From NCBI RefSeq assembly GCF_042646125.1, contig NZ_JBHRSW010000049.1:1-64000 (forward strand): a stretch of DNA of 64,000 nucleotides, in the 5' to 3' direction. Shown piece after piece: positions 53,313-62,334 of the stretch. Below the pieces are notes generated by a model. The model searched no databases. It was not told where the DNA came from and worked only from the letters and a program-made list of their open reading frames with translations. Each line of letters starts with the position of its first letter. Positions within the stretch are counted from its first letter, which is position 1. Made by a program: the position numbers and the translations under genes. Source of the stretch: Glaciecola flavus. Lineage in GTDB: Bacteria; Pseudomonadota; Gammaproteobacteria; Enterobacterales; Alteromonadaceae.

Positions 53313-54182
53313 ATGAACCCAGTAAAACGCAGTCTTTTTAACTTGCATATCACTATGATACTACTTGGTGGTACTGCTTTGTTTTCAAAACTAATCGCAC
53401 TGCCTGCCTTAGATATTACGTTTGGGCGCGCCATTCCTGCGTGTGTTTGTTTATTTTTGTTCGTAAAATTGTCAGGAGAAAAGTTCAGATTAAACAATAC
53501 TAAGGATTATTTCATCGGCATAGGCTTAGGTGTTTTAATGGCGATACATTGGGTAACCTATTTTATGTCAATGCAGTACTCGAGTGTATCTGTCGGCATT
53601 ATCGCTTTGTTTACCTTCCCTGTTATTACTGTTCTGTTAGAACCACTCTTTGAAAAGATAAAACTAAACTGGCAAGATATACTCAGTGCTTGTGCAGTAC
53701 TGCTTGGCATATACCTTATTGTCCCCAGTGTTTCGTTAAGCAATGACATAACGCTAGGCGTCCTAATAGGCATCTTCTCGGCATTCTTATATGCATTGAG
53801 AAACTTGATCCATCGCCAATATTTTTCTCACTATAGCGGTGCTAGGGCAATGGGTTGGCAAACGTTAATAATATGCCCATGTTTAGTGTTCTTCTTGAAT
53901 GATGACTTTTCACAAATGGACACCCGAACGGCCTTGTTACTGCTTTGTTTGGGTACCGTCTTTACCGCATTACCTCACGCCTTAATCGCGTCTTCATTAA
54001 AACATTTACGGGCAAAAACATTTTCTTTAGTGGCTTGCATGCAACCTTTTTACGGTGTAGTGCTCGCAATAATTATACTCAATGAATCGCCGACCATAAA
54101 AACTTTAATTGGTGGTATATTAGTCGTCTCTGCAGCAATATACGAAACGGTTCATACCCATCAGAACTTGAGGCGACAGTAA
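53313..54182 (+). CDS. EamA/DMT-family transporter
   Basis: About 289 aa from the ATG at 53313; a TTG at 53295 would add six residues. Ten hydrophobic segments arranged as two EamA repeats are visible (first repeat ends near LIVPSVSL; second begins GVLIGIFSAFLYALRNL). The substrate is unknown; the family exports amino acids and other metabolites. The next gene starts 2 nt after the stop. Confidence 0.85.
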   Translation: MNPVKRSLFNLHITMILLGGTALFSKLIALPALDITFGRAIPACVCLFLFVKLSGEKFRLNNTKDYFIGIGLGVLMAIHWVTYFMSMQYSSVSVGIIALFTFPVITVLLEPLFEKIKLNWQDILSACAVLLGIYLIVPSVSLSNDITLGVLIGIFSAFLYALRNLIHRQYFSHYSGARAMGWQTLIICPCLVFFLNDDFSQMDTRTALLLLCLGTVFTALPHALIASSLKHLRAKTFSLVACMQPFYGVVLAIIILNESPTIKTLIGGILVVSAAIYETVHTHQNLRRQ

Positions 54183-54184
54183 AG

Positions 54185-54889
54185 GTGCAAATAATTGCTC
54201 ACCGCGGATACAGTGCAAGGTATCCAGAAAATACAATTTTGGCTTTCGAAATGGCATTGAGTGCTGGTGCAACAGCCATCGAATGTGATATTCAGGAAGT
54301 GGATGGGAAATTTTACGTTTTCCATGATTGGTACCTAGATCGCCTAACGAATGGCAAAGGCAGGTTGTCAAGTTTGAACAAAGATGAGGTAGAGCAACTG
54401 CAAGTAAAAGGTGCGCATGCAATACCTTGCATATCTGATCTGTTTTCATGCATTACAAATCAAGCCACATTGAATCTGGAGCTAAAAGCAATTAACAATG
54501 TCGAAGCGTTTGCCAATGCCTTGAATAGAGAACTCTACAAACACGATACAAGAGTCGTAATATCAAGTTTTGAACATGAATTGCTTAGCAAGATTAAAAG
54601 TGCATTGAGAGAATGCCGTCACCGAAACAATATTCGATATGCTGCACTCATTGCCCACCTGCCAAAATCTTATGCTCAGTACGCAATTGAGCTGGAAGTT
54701 GATATTGCAGCAATTGAAGCACACCTTGTGAATGACAGATTTATCAAGCATGCCCATACTTACAACTTGGAAGTGTGGTGCTATACAGTAAATGACGATT
54801 TACTTATCCAAAAACTGCGTGATATTAAGGCGGATGCGATATTTACCGACGACCCGAAATGGGCCTTAGCATGCGTAAAATCAGCTTAA
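54185..54889 (+). CDS. Glycerophosphodiester phosphodiesterase
   Basis: 234 aa with a GTG start. It hydrolyses glycerophosphodiesters to glycerol 3-phosphate and an alcohol. The metal and catalytic residues lie in IIAHRGYSARYPENTILAFE, AIECDIQEV and FHDWYLDRLTNGKG. There is no signal peptide, so it is cytoplasmic, like UgpQ. It is coupled to the transporter gene before it (2-bp gap). Confidence 0.92.
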   Translation: MQIIAHRGYSARYPENTILAFEMALSAGATAIECDIQEVDGKFYVFHDWYLDRLTNGKGRLSSLNKDEVEQLQVKGAHAIPCISDLFSCITNQATLNLELKAINNVEAFANALNRELYKHDTRVVISSFEHELLSKIKSALRECRHRNNIRYAALIAHLPKSYAQYAIELEVDIAAIEAHLVNDRFIKHAHTYNLEVWCYTVNDDLLIQKLRDIKADAIFTDDPKWALACVKSA

Positions 54890-54902
54890 AATAGCGCTAT
54901 AT

Positions 54903-55352
54903 TTACTTACAGCCTTTACACTGACGACACAAACGCAAATTGAGCACGTGTGCGCCGATAATTAACGCGGCGCCGACTGTAACCGTAAATGGCTCAAGCT
55001 CATGCCCTAAAGCATCTTTGTTCCAATATATTAATGCACCAGCTGCAAGAGAATATAAAGGGTAAAGTTGTCTATGGTATTGGTGAAAACCAATAAACAT
55101 AGCGGCAAAACCGATAACGACCGACAGTGACAAAATCACGCGTTCAAACCAATGCTCGGCAAAAAAGCTTGACGCAATGACAGGCGCAATCGGTAACAAC
55201 AGGGGTAAAGCAAGACAATGAACAGCACATAAACCAGAGATCCACACTCCCAGCTTGTCCAAACGGCCAGAATCGCCAGTGCCGACTGAGGTTTGAGAAT
55301 TTTCCTCGGCCAGCTCCTCTACAGTAAGATCAGAAGATTTTAGTTGTCGCAA
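54903..55352 (-). CDS. MerC-domain membrane protein, probably Zur-regulated
   Basis: 149 aa with a TTG start. Four membrane segments follow a 35-residue cytoplasmic head. The MerC motif GLCAVHCLALPLLLP carries two Cys on the first helix. The C-terminus LRLCRQCKGCK adds three Cys and could bind metal. MerC proteins move mercury in resistance operons, but the Zur-like box upstream and the lack of other mer genes point to zinc. Function remains inferred. Confidence 0.8.
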   Translation of the reverse strand: MRQLKSSDLTVEELAEENSQTSVGTGDSGRLDKLGVWISGLCAVHCLALPLLLPIAPVIASSFFAEHWFERVILSLSVVIGFAAMFIGFHQYHRQLYPLYSLAAGALIYWNKDALGHELEPFTVTVGAALIIGAHVLNLRLCRQCKGCK

Positions 55353-55403
55353 TGTCGTTTACCTAAGCGCTAAATTAGTCAATGTCACATTTACTCGTGA
55401 CGG

Positions 55404-55420
55404 ATGTTATAGTGTAACAT
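55404..55420 (-). promoter_or_regulatory. Candidate Zur operator upstream of the MerC-like gene
   Basis: ATGTTA-TAGTG-TAACAT is a 17-bp palindrome with perfect 6-bp arms. It closely resembles the Zur consensus (core GTTATANTATAAC) and lies 52 bp before the start codon. This would repress the gene when zinc is plentiful. Confidence 0.65.
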
Positions 55421-55553
55421 TATACCTGAGTAAGTAGAAATATTATTACGCCTAGTTTTTATAGATCGAGAAGCCGTTTATGCTTGCTGCTTTTTGATTG
55501 CGAAATCGGCAAAAATACACCCGCACTCTAGTTTAGCAGTACTTGTAGGGTGA

Positions 55554-56387
55554 CTAATTCGGTAAACTGAGAGACTGTGGTGCTCCGCTATCAAAGTTAC
55601 GTGATGCGGAGGCTAATCTTGGATTCAGTCTAAATTTGTTTTTTTCTCTTAAAAACTTACTGACAGTCACCAGCTCAATGTCTTCTGGCAGTTTAGCTAG
55701 ATTTTCATTTAAAAAAGTGAGGGTTACGGGGTAAGGGTGCGCAATACCAATAGCTTTTCCGCGCTTCCTTGCTTCAAAGATAAGAGCTTGAAACTGTTTC
55801 TGTAAAAAGTGAGTAGTTTGGTAATGATCCAAAAAGATATGCCTTCTGGCTGCTTTTACTCCAAACTGTTCAGCTAAGAGACTTGCTTTCGTAAAGCGCG
55901 TTGTTCGACTATCAATAAAAAATAAGTTGGCTGCTTGCAATACTGTCATGACGCTTTTCATTTGCAGAGTCATTTGCGTTAACTTACTCCCCATGTGGTT
56001 GTTCATCCCAACAGCATGAGGAACAGTTTGCAATGCATCAACAATCGCGCCTTCTACTTCACTCGGATACATATTCGCCAATATCGCCCCCTCACCTAAA
56101 TTTTCGCCGTTTAGCGATTCCATAGGCATGTGCAACATGACTTCGCGGTTTTGTTCGGCTGCGAAGTAAGAAAACCGAGTTGAAAACTCAGTATGAGGTA
56201 GTATTGAAAAGGTAACATCTTTGGGTAGAGAAAAAGCAACCGCATCGGACGCTTTCGCTCCAATGTCGTCAATAATAATGGCTATTTGCACCTTATTCTT
56301 AGCCGCTAAACTTGGGCTAAACAAAGTTATGGACAAAAATACAAATACCATTGATAAAAAAAGTTTGAGCTGAATAGGTTTTAGCAC
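55554..56387 (-). CDS. Divergent polysaccharide deacetylase (YibQ family)
   Basis: 277 aa. A signal peptide (to about residue 28) leads to IAIIIDDIGAKASDAVAFSLPKDVTFSILPH, HMPMESLN and GMNNHMGSKLT, the diagnostic motifs of this family. It is a periplasmic carbohydrate-active fold of unknown substrate. In enterobacteria it follows envC; no envC-like gene is next to it here. Confidence 0.88.
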   Translation of the reverse strand: MLKPIQLKLFLSMVFVFLSITLFSPSLAAKNKVQIAIIIDDIGAKASDAVAFSLPKDVTFSILPHTEFSTRFSYFAAEQNREVMLHMPMESLNGENLGEGAILANMYPSEVEGAIVDALQTVPHAVGMNNHMGSKLTQMTLQMKSVMTVLQAANLFFIDSRTTRFTKASLLAEQFGVKAARRHIFLDHYQTTHFLQKQFQALIFEARKRGKAIGIAHPYPVTLTFLNENLAKLPEDIELVTVSKFLREKNKFRLNPRLASASRNFDSGAPQSLSLPN

Positions 56388-56462
56388 ACTGTTATTTTTA
56401 TGACGCTCGCGAATTTAGAATAACAGTGTTCTGCAATAATTGCACCTATTTGACTGAACGAT

Positions 56463-57590
56463 CTACTTTGACAATCTTTCTACAATACTTTCAAGCATGC
56501 TTCTTGGGCAGCCATAGTTAATTCGGAAAAAATTTGCTTGTCCAAAATCTCTCCCCGGAGAGGGGCCAACGCCTCTGTCTTCACACCACTTTTGAGTATC
56601 ACTCACTCCCAAACCACTGGCATCAACCCAAAGCAGAAACGTCGCTTCAGGCGCAACACAAGACAAGCCGTCAATATTATTTATTGCTTCAACCAAGTAA
56701 TCTCTGTTTGCTCGTAAATAATCAAGCTGAGCGTTCAGCCAATCCTGACACTGAGTAAACGCAACTTCAGTCGCGACTAATCCCATAACCGTGACCCACG
56801 GTACAATACCAGCACCTGCATTGACAAACTGACGACGGATTTTTGCATTAGGGATAATGGCAAATGACGTGCCCAAGCCCGCGACATTAAAGGTTTTACT
56901 TGCCGCCATTAAAGTGATGGATTGATCTTCAAGGCTTGGAATTTTCCCTGCAGGAATATGACGAACATCGTCAAGGATCAAATCACAATGGATCTCATCA
57001 CTACATACTGTCACGCCATTTGCGGTGCATATATTCGCAATTCTCGTCAACTCTTCTTTGTTTAAAACCGTACCAACCGGATTCATTGGGTTGCATAAGA
57101 TAAACAAACTGGTATGCGGCTTGGCTGCATGCGCCTCTAGTGCATCGAAGTCTAGGGTCCAACGCCCGTCTACGAATACAGTAGATACCTCAAGCCGCGC
57201 TTTCCCATTGATTTGAGGGGCAGCCAACAATGGGGGGTAATTGGGAGTTTGCACAATAATACTGCTTTGATCACTTGCAAAACCTTTACATGCCATATTA
57301 AAAGCAGGCACAACACCCGGAGTCCAGACGATCCAATCCGCTTCAATATGCCAATCATATTGTTTTTTGCACCAATCGATGATGGCATCTGTAGCAGGTG
57401 TATATTCTTTGGGTAAGGTGTAACCAAACAGTCCATGCTGACTCCGTTTAACAAGGGCGTCGATGATCGGCTGTGGACTTGAAAACTCGGTGTCTGCAAC
57501 CCAAGTTGGAATGATATCTTTACCTTTATATCGTTCCCACTTAAAAGCATGTGTTGGACTTCTATCAGTAAGTGTATCGAAATTGTACAA
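56463..57590 (-). CDS. MalY/PatB-type PLP aminotransferase, probable cystathionine beta-lyase
   Basis: 375 aa. This fold-type I PLP enzyme splits C-S bonds of cystathionine or cysteine. Motifs: the N-terminal DRSPTHAFKWERYK, WIVWTPGVVPAF, the cofactor Asp/Tyr region ILCNPMNPVGTV...VCSDEIHCDL, and Lys in MAASKTFNVAGLG. FRINYGCPRSML near the end binds the carboxylate. It stands alone between yibQ and typA. Confidence 0.9.
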   Translation of the reverse strand: MYNFDTLTDRSPTHAFKWERYKGKDIIPTWVADTEFSSPQPIIDALVKRSQHGLFGYTLPKEYTPATDAIIDWCKKQYDWHIEADWIVWTPGVVPAFNMACKGFASDQSSIIVQTPNYPPLLAAPQINGKARLEVSTVFVDGRWTLDFDALEAHAAKPHTSLFILCNPMNPVGTVLNKEELTRIANICTANGVTVCSDEIHCDLILDDVRHIPAGKIPSLEDQSITLMAASKTFNVAGLGTSFAIIPNAKIRRQFVNAGAGIVPWVTVMGLVATEVAFTQCQDWLNAQLDYLRANRDYLVEAINNIDGLSCVAPEATFLLWVDASGLGVSDTQKWCEDRGVGPSPGRDFGQANFFRINYGCPRSMLESIVERLSK

Positions 57591-57663
57591 AAGATGACTC
57601 TAGTTGATTGATTTGCGCCAAATATAGCATTGGTAAAAGGTATACGGTAGTGTCATAAAGATA

Positions 57664-57693
57664 TAAAAAAGGCGAGATAAACTACCTCGCCTT
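57664..57693 (-). terminator. Terminator of typA
   Basis: The stem AAGGCGAG/CTCGCCTT with a 9-nt loop is followed by a T-run on the minus strand, about 50 bp past the typA stop. Confidence 0.85.
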
Positions 57694-57744
57694 ATTCAGA
57701 GCTGTGGTTACACTCAATAAAATTTAACTATGCCACTTAGAGGT

Positions 57745-59574
57745 CTAGTCTTTTTTCGTTCTTGAAGCCCGCTTACGATCACTTTCTGTAAGCAGCTTTT
57801 TACGAATACGAATACTTTCAGGCGTAACTTCTACTAGTTCATCGTCATCGATAAACTCAAGTGCTTGCTCTAAAGTCATAATGATGGGCGGGACTAAGCT
57901 CTGTGCTTCGTCAGTACCAGATGCACGCACGTTCGTTAGCTGTTTGCCTTTTAGTGCATTAACAGTTAAATCGTTGTCACGACTGTGAATACCGATAACC
58001 ATCCCTTCGTACACTTCCACACCATGACCAATAAACAAACGACCGCGATCCTGCAGATTAAACAGAGCATTGGTCAAAGCCTTCCCTGTTGCATTGGCAA
58101 TCAGAACACCATTTTTACGCTGACCAATCGTGCCCCCTTTGTGCGGACCATAGTGATCAAATGTGTGGTAAAGTAAACCAGAACCAGAAGTCAGTGTCAT
58201 AAACTCTGTTTGAAAGCCTATCAAGCCTCTACTTGGGATCATGAAATCCATTCTAGTGCGCCCTTTACCATCTGGAGACATGTTGGTGAGTTCGGCTTTG
58301 CGTATTCCAAGCTGCTCCATGATAGAGCCTTGGTGCTCTTCCTCACAATCAATGGTTAAGGTTTCATAGGGTTCTAGCAGCTGTCCATCTTCTTCTTTGA
58401 GAATAACTTCTGGACGAGAAACTGCTAATTCATAACCTTCTCGACGCATATTTTCGATCAATATACCCAAGTGAAGTTCACCGCGACCTGACACTCTAAA
58501 TTTGTCTGGGTCTTCAGTTTCCTCTACTCTAAGTGCCACATTATGTACAAGCTCAGCATTCAGCCTATCAAGAATATTTCGAGAGGTTACATACTTACCT
58601 TCTTTACCCGAGAAAGGTGAAGTATTGACTTGAAAAGTCATCGTTACGGTTGGTTCATCCACAGAGAGCGCAGGTAAGGCTTCGACAGTATTTAAATCAC
58701 ATACAGTATCGGATATTTTTAGCTCGCCTAAACCTGTAATTGCGACAATATCGCCTGCACTTGCTTGTTCTACGTCATGGCGGTCTAAGCCCAGATAACC
58801 GAGTACTTTACCCACTTTGCCATTTCGCTTTTCACCGGCAGCATTCACGACTGTCACTTGTTGATTGATCTTAATTGACCCGCGCTTAATTCTACCTACA
58901 CCAATCACGCCCAAATAGCTGTTGTAATCCAACTGAGAGATCTGCATTTGTAAAGGGCCATCAGCATCCGCATCCGGTGCCGCTACTTGCTCAATAATCA
59001 TCTCAAATAAGGGAGTCATGTCTGTACCAGAGACTTCAGCATCATGCGAAGCCCAACCGTTCAAAGCAGACGCATAAACCACTTGAAAATCAAGTTGATC
59101 ATCTGTCGCACCGAGGTTGTCAAACAAGTCAAACACTTGGTCGATCACCCAATCTGGACGAGCACCTGGCTTATCAATTTTGTTCACAACTACAATCGGT
59201 TTAAGACCTTGGGCAAAGGCTTTTTGTGTCACAAAACGGGTCTGTGGCATTGGACCTTCTTGCGCATCAACTAGCAACAAGACTGAGTCCGCCATAGACA
59301 TTACACGCTCAACTTCTCCACCGAAATCAGCGTGTCCAGGCGTGTCTACAATGTTGATCCGATAGTCGCCATAGTTAATGGCCGTGTTTTTTGCCAGAAT
59401 CGTAATACCGCGTTCTTTCTCGATATCATTGGAGTCCATCACACGCTCTTCGTTGTCGCCACGTGTTTGTAAAGTACCAGATTGTTGTAGGAGCTTATCA
59501 ACCAAGGTCGTTTTACCATGGTCAACGTGTGCAATAATGGCAATATTGCGCAAATTAGCGATGCTTGAAGACAT
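57745..59574 (-). CDS. typA: Ribosome-associated GTPase TypA/BipA
   Basis: 609 aa. This translational GTPase works in 50S assembly and stress. G1 AHVDHGKTTLVDKLL, G2 ERGITI, G3 DTPGHADFGGEVERV and G4 NKIDK are intact. The BipA-specific C-terminal region (SRGLIGFQTEFMTLTSGSGLLYH, GHGVEVYEGMVIGIH) is complete. It is divergent from glnA, as in E. coli. Confidence 0.97.
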   Translation of the reverse strand: MSSSIANLRNIAIIAHVDHGKTTLVDKLLQQSGTLQTRGDNEERVMDSNDIEKERGITILAKNTAINYGDYRINIVDTPGHADFGGEVERVMSMADSVLLLVDAQEGPMPQTRFVTQKAFAQGLKPIVVVNKIDKPGARPDWVIDQVFDLFDNLGATDDQLDFQVVYASALNGWASHDAEVSGTDMTPLFEMIIEQVAAPDADADGPLQMQISQLDYNSYLGVIGVGRIKRGSIKINQQVTVVNAAGEKRNGKVGKVLGYLGLDRHDVEQASAGDIVAITGLGELKISDTVCDLNTVEALPALSVDEPTVTMTFQVNTSPFSGKEGKYVTSRNILDRLNAELVHNVALRVEETEDPDKFRVSGRGELHLGILIENMRREGYELAVSRPEVILKEEDGQLLEPYETLTIDCEEEHQGSIMEQLGIRKAELTNMSPDGKGRTRMDFMIPSRGLIGFQTEFMTLTSGSGLLYHTFDHYGPHKGGTIGQRKNGVLIANATGKALTNALFNLQDRGRLFIGHGVEVYEGMVIGIHSRDNDLTVNALKGKQLTNVRASGTDEAQSLVPPIIMTLEQALEFIDDDELVEVTPESIRIRKKLLTESDRKRASRTKKD

Positions 59575-59815
59575 AAATACTCTCTGTAATAACTCGTAAG
59601 GTACAAAAGCGAATCTGCCTTCAGTTAGATATAGAAGGGGATATGCTCATGCTTACGAGAGAAACCTAATTGGCGGCGGATTGTACAGACTTATTGTGAA
59701 TTAGGCTATGCGTATCCATGGATTTTTGAGCGTTTTATTCAATAAATAAAGTTAGGCTGCACGAAGGCATTAATAACTTAACAAGCTGTTAACACAAGTC
59801 CAAATAAATTGATGC

Positions 59816-59832
59816 ATCACCAATTTTGTGCA
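59816..59832 (+). promoter_or_regulatory. Candidate NtrC binding site
   Basis: ATCACC-AATTT-TGTGCA matches the NtrC palindrome TGCACC-N5-GGTGCA at nine of twelve arm positions. It lies about 120 bp upstream of the sigma54 box, a normal enhancer distance. Confidence 0.5.
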
Positions 59833-59934
59833 ACACCCATGCTTTTTGCACCATTATAATTCAACGCTACATCAACATCTCACCCTTTTAAGGATATTCT
59901 TTTTTTAAAACATACTCTTAAGTATTAATACCGA

Positions 59935-59951
59935 TTGGCATGATAATGGCT
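59935..59951 (+). promoter_or_regulatory. Sigma54 promoter of glnA
   Basis: TTGGCATGATAATGGCT fits YTGGCACGRNNNTTGCW with two mismatches and has the required GG-N10-GC spacing. Transcription would begin near 59,962. Together with ntrBC downstream this supports nitrogen-limited induction. Confidence 0.75.
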
Positions 59952-60179
59952 TTAACCCAAGTTAATTCCGCAATCGGGTTATATGGGTTGTTACATGAGT
60001 TGTTAATGATACTCCCGTAACATGCAAATGTATCAAGGGAGCTTGATTATGACTGGCGGATATGGTCATACTTAAGTGTTGGCAACAACCATTACAACGA
60101 CCAACATTTTCGTTTTCAGGTAAATTTTGTAATTTATCTAAATACCTATCACACAACGGACTTAAAACTGGAGAACTAT

Positions 60180-61589
60180 ATGTCAATTGAGTCAGCTTTA
60201 GCGCTTATCACAGAAAGCGAAGCTAAGTTTGTAGATTTACGTTTCACCGACACAAAAGGTAAAGAGCAACACGTTTCTATCCCTGCAGGGCTAGTAGATG
60301 AAGAGTTTTTCGAAGAAGGAAAAATGTTTGACGGTTCGTCTATTGCTGGTTGGAAAGGGATCAACGAATCAGACATGATCCTTATGCCTGATCCTGAGAG
60401 TGCCGTTGTTGACCCGTTCGCAGAAGAAACCCAAGTGAATATCCGTTGTGATGTGGTTGAACCATCTACAATGCAAGGCTACGATCGCGACCCTCGCTCT
60501 GTCGCAAAACGTGCAGAAGAATACCTTAAGTCCACAGGTATCGGTGACACAATCTTATTCGGACCTGAGCCAGAATTCTTCCTATTTGACGACGTCAAGT
60601 TCCACACCGATATGGCTGGTTCTTTTTATGCCATTGATTCTGAGGAAGCAAAATGGAACTCGGGCTCTGATTACGAAGGCGGTAACATGGGACACCGCCC
60701 TAGCGTGAAAGGCGGATATTTCCCAGTACCACCTGTAGATTCAGCGCACGATATGCGTGCAGCAATGTGTCTTGTAATGGAAGAAATGGGCTTGGTTGTT
60801 GAAGCGCATCACCACGAAGTAGCGACGGCTGGCCAAAATGAAATTGCTTGTCAGTTCAACACACTAGTTAAGAAAGCAGACGAAATTCAAATTTATAAGT
60901 ATGTAATTCACAATGTCGCTCATGGTTACGGCAAGAGCGCAACATTTATGCCTAAGCCATTAGTTGGAGACAACGGTTCTGGTATGCACTGTCACCAATC
61001 AATTGGCAAAGACGGCAAAAACATCTTTGCTGGCGACAAGTACGCTGGTCTTTCTGAAGAAGCACTTTATTACATTGGCGGAATCATCAAGCATGCTCGT
61101 GCTATCAATGCTTTTGCGAATGCATCAACTAACTCTTATAAGCGTTTAGTGCCTGGTTTTGAAGCTCCAGTAATGCTTGCTTACTCAGCTCGTAACCGCA
61201 GTGCATCTATTCGTATTCCTTATGTTACGAGTGACAAAGCTCGCCGTATCGAAGTGCGCTTCCCTGACCCAACAGCTAACCCATATTTAGCATTTACTGC
61301 GATGCTTATGGCTGGTATCGATGGTATCAAAAACAAAATTCACCCTGGTGACGCTGCTGATAAGGATCTGTATGACTTACCAGCTGAAGAAGCCGCTTCT
61401 ATTCCGACAGTAGCTAGCTCATTAGAACAAGCACTTGAAGCACTTGATGCTGACCGTGAATTCTTGACTGCTGGCGGCGTTATGTCAGACGACATGATCG
61501 ATGCTTATATCGAACTTAAGTCTGAAGAAGTCGAAAAAGTTAACATGACGACTCACCCTGTTGAGTTTGACATGTACTACAGCGTTTAA
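60180..61589 (+). CDS. glnA: Glutamine synthetase type I
   Basis: 469 aa. It joins ammonia to glutamate with ATP. Motifs: FDGSSIAGWKGI, EPEFFLF, the ATP site MPKPLVGDNGSGMHCHQS, NRSASIRIP and the adenylylation Tyr in DLYDLPAEE (about residue 398), so GlnE control is expected. It carries a sigma54 promoter and is followed by a terminator. Confidence 0.98.
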   Translation: MSIESALALITESEAKFVDLRFTDTKGKEQHVSIPAGLVDEEFFEEGKMFDGSSIAGWKGINESDMILMPDPESAVVDPFAEETQVNIRCDVVEPSTMQGYDRDPRSVAKRAEEYLKSTGIGDTILFGPEPEFFLFDDVKFHTDMAGSFYAIDSEEAKWNSGSDYEGGNMGHRPSVKGGYFPVPPVDSAHDMRAAMCLVMEEMGLVVEAHHHEVATAGQNEIACQFNTLVKKADEIQIYKYVIHNVAHGYGKSATFMPKPLVGDNGSGMHCHQSIGKDGKNIFAGDKYAGLSEEALYYIGGIIKHARAINAFANASTNSYKRLVPGFEAPVMLAYSARNRSASIRIPYVTSDKARRIEVRFPDPTANPYLAFTAMLMAGIDGIKNKIHPGDAADKDLYDLPAEEAASIPTVASSLEQALEALDADREFLTAGGVMSDDMIDAYIELKSEEVEKVNMTTHPVEFDMYYSV

Positions 61590-61604
61590 TAAATACCCAA
61601 GTAT

Positions 61605-61631
61605 AAAAAGCCTGCATTAAGCAGGCTTTTT
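61605..61631 (+). terminator. Terminator of glnA
   Basis: The stem AAAAAGCCTGC/GCAGGCTTTTT with loop ATTAA is followed by further T residues, 16 bp after the stop. It separates glnA from the downstream ntrBC transcript. Confidence 0.9.
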
Positions 61632-61695
61632 TTATGCTTCCCATTTATGTAGTATTGGATAGCATAGAGTTGTCAGTCTGTTTGGGTATACGCAT

Positions 61696-62199
61696 ATGCT
61701 ACCGAGAGTGTTATCGTTTATGTGTTTATGTTTGTTTGCAAGCCTTGCAAACGCAAAAATATATAAAATAGTAAATGCAGATGGCAGCATCACTTATTCA
61801 GATAAACCCATACCTGGTGCAATCGAAGTCAAACTCAAAAGCAACGCGACCACTATTCCTGCACAAACCATTCACCCAATCCAAGAAAAACCATCAATAA
61901 AGAAGAAATCATACCGTTTGTCAGTGTCAAAACCATCTGACGGCGCGACTATTCGCAACAATTTGGGAAAAGTAAGTATCACCGCTTCCTTAGAGCCTCA
62001 AATCAGTGGTATGTATAATTTACTGATGGGGGACAAAACTTATCGATCTCCCACCGGTCAATTCCAACTAGATAACGTAGACCGTGGTGAACACAGCTAT
62101 CAAATTACATTCACTGATAACACAGGCAAGGTTATTGCATCTACCAGCCCAAGAGTACTTTACCTGCACCGCACCTCAATTATCAATCGCCCTAATTAA
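61696..62199 (+). CDS. DUF4124-containing secreted protein
   Basis: 167 aa. A signal peptide (to about residue 20, ASLANA) precedes KIYKIVNADGSITYSDKPIPGA, the DUF4124 signature. The rest is beta-rich (about residues 75-160) and resembles an Ig-like fold (SKPSDGATIRNNLGKVSITASLEP). The function is unknown. The place between glnA and ntrB is common in marine gammaproteobacteria. Confidence 0.85.
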   Translation: MLPRVLSFMCLCLFASLANAKIYKIVNADGSITYSDKPIPGAIEVKLKSNATTIPAQTIHPIQEKPSIKKKSYRLSVSKPSDGATIRNNLGKVSITASLEPQISGMYNLLMGDKTYRSPTGQFQLDNVDRGEHSYQITFTDNTGKVIASTSPRVLYLHRTSIINRPN

Positions 62200-62334
62200 G
62201 GGATACCTTTTGCAAACAAGGGCTTAGATTGCAATAGTTGCCGATAAAGGTAGAGTAAAGAATCTGTTTTATCGCGTTACCAACTAGTTTATGCACTATT
62301 TTTGTGCGAATCATCACTTAGGCCGGAGTTTATT

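Larger units (their letters stand above)
59575..60179. other. 605-bp control region between typA and glnA
   Basis: No ORF is seen. It should carry the typA promoter on the left and the nitrogen-controlled glnA promoter on the right. The sigma54 box and an NtrC-like site in it are listed separately. A TGCACC half-site at 59847-59852 may be a second NtrC site. A leader of about 220 nt would separate the sigma54 start from the glnA ATG. Confidence 0.6.

Noticed and set aside
54903..55352. Mercury resistance gene
   Set aside because: No merA, merT, merP or merR nearby, and the upstream box resembles a zinc regulator site.
60061..60100. TTGGCAACAACC region just upstream of glnA as the sigma54 promoter
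   Set aside because: The GG to GC spacing is wrong; the box at 59935-59951 has the correct 10-bp spacing.
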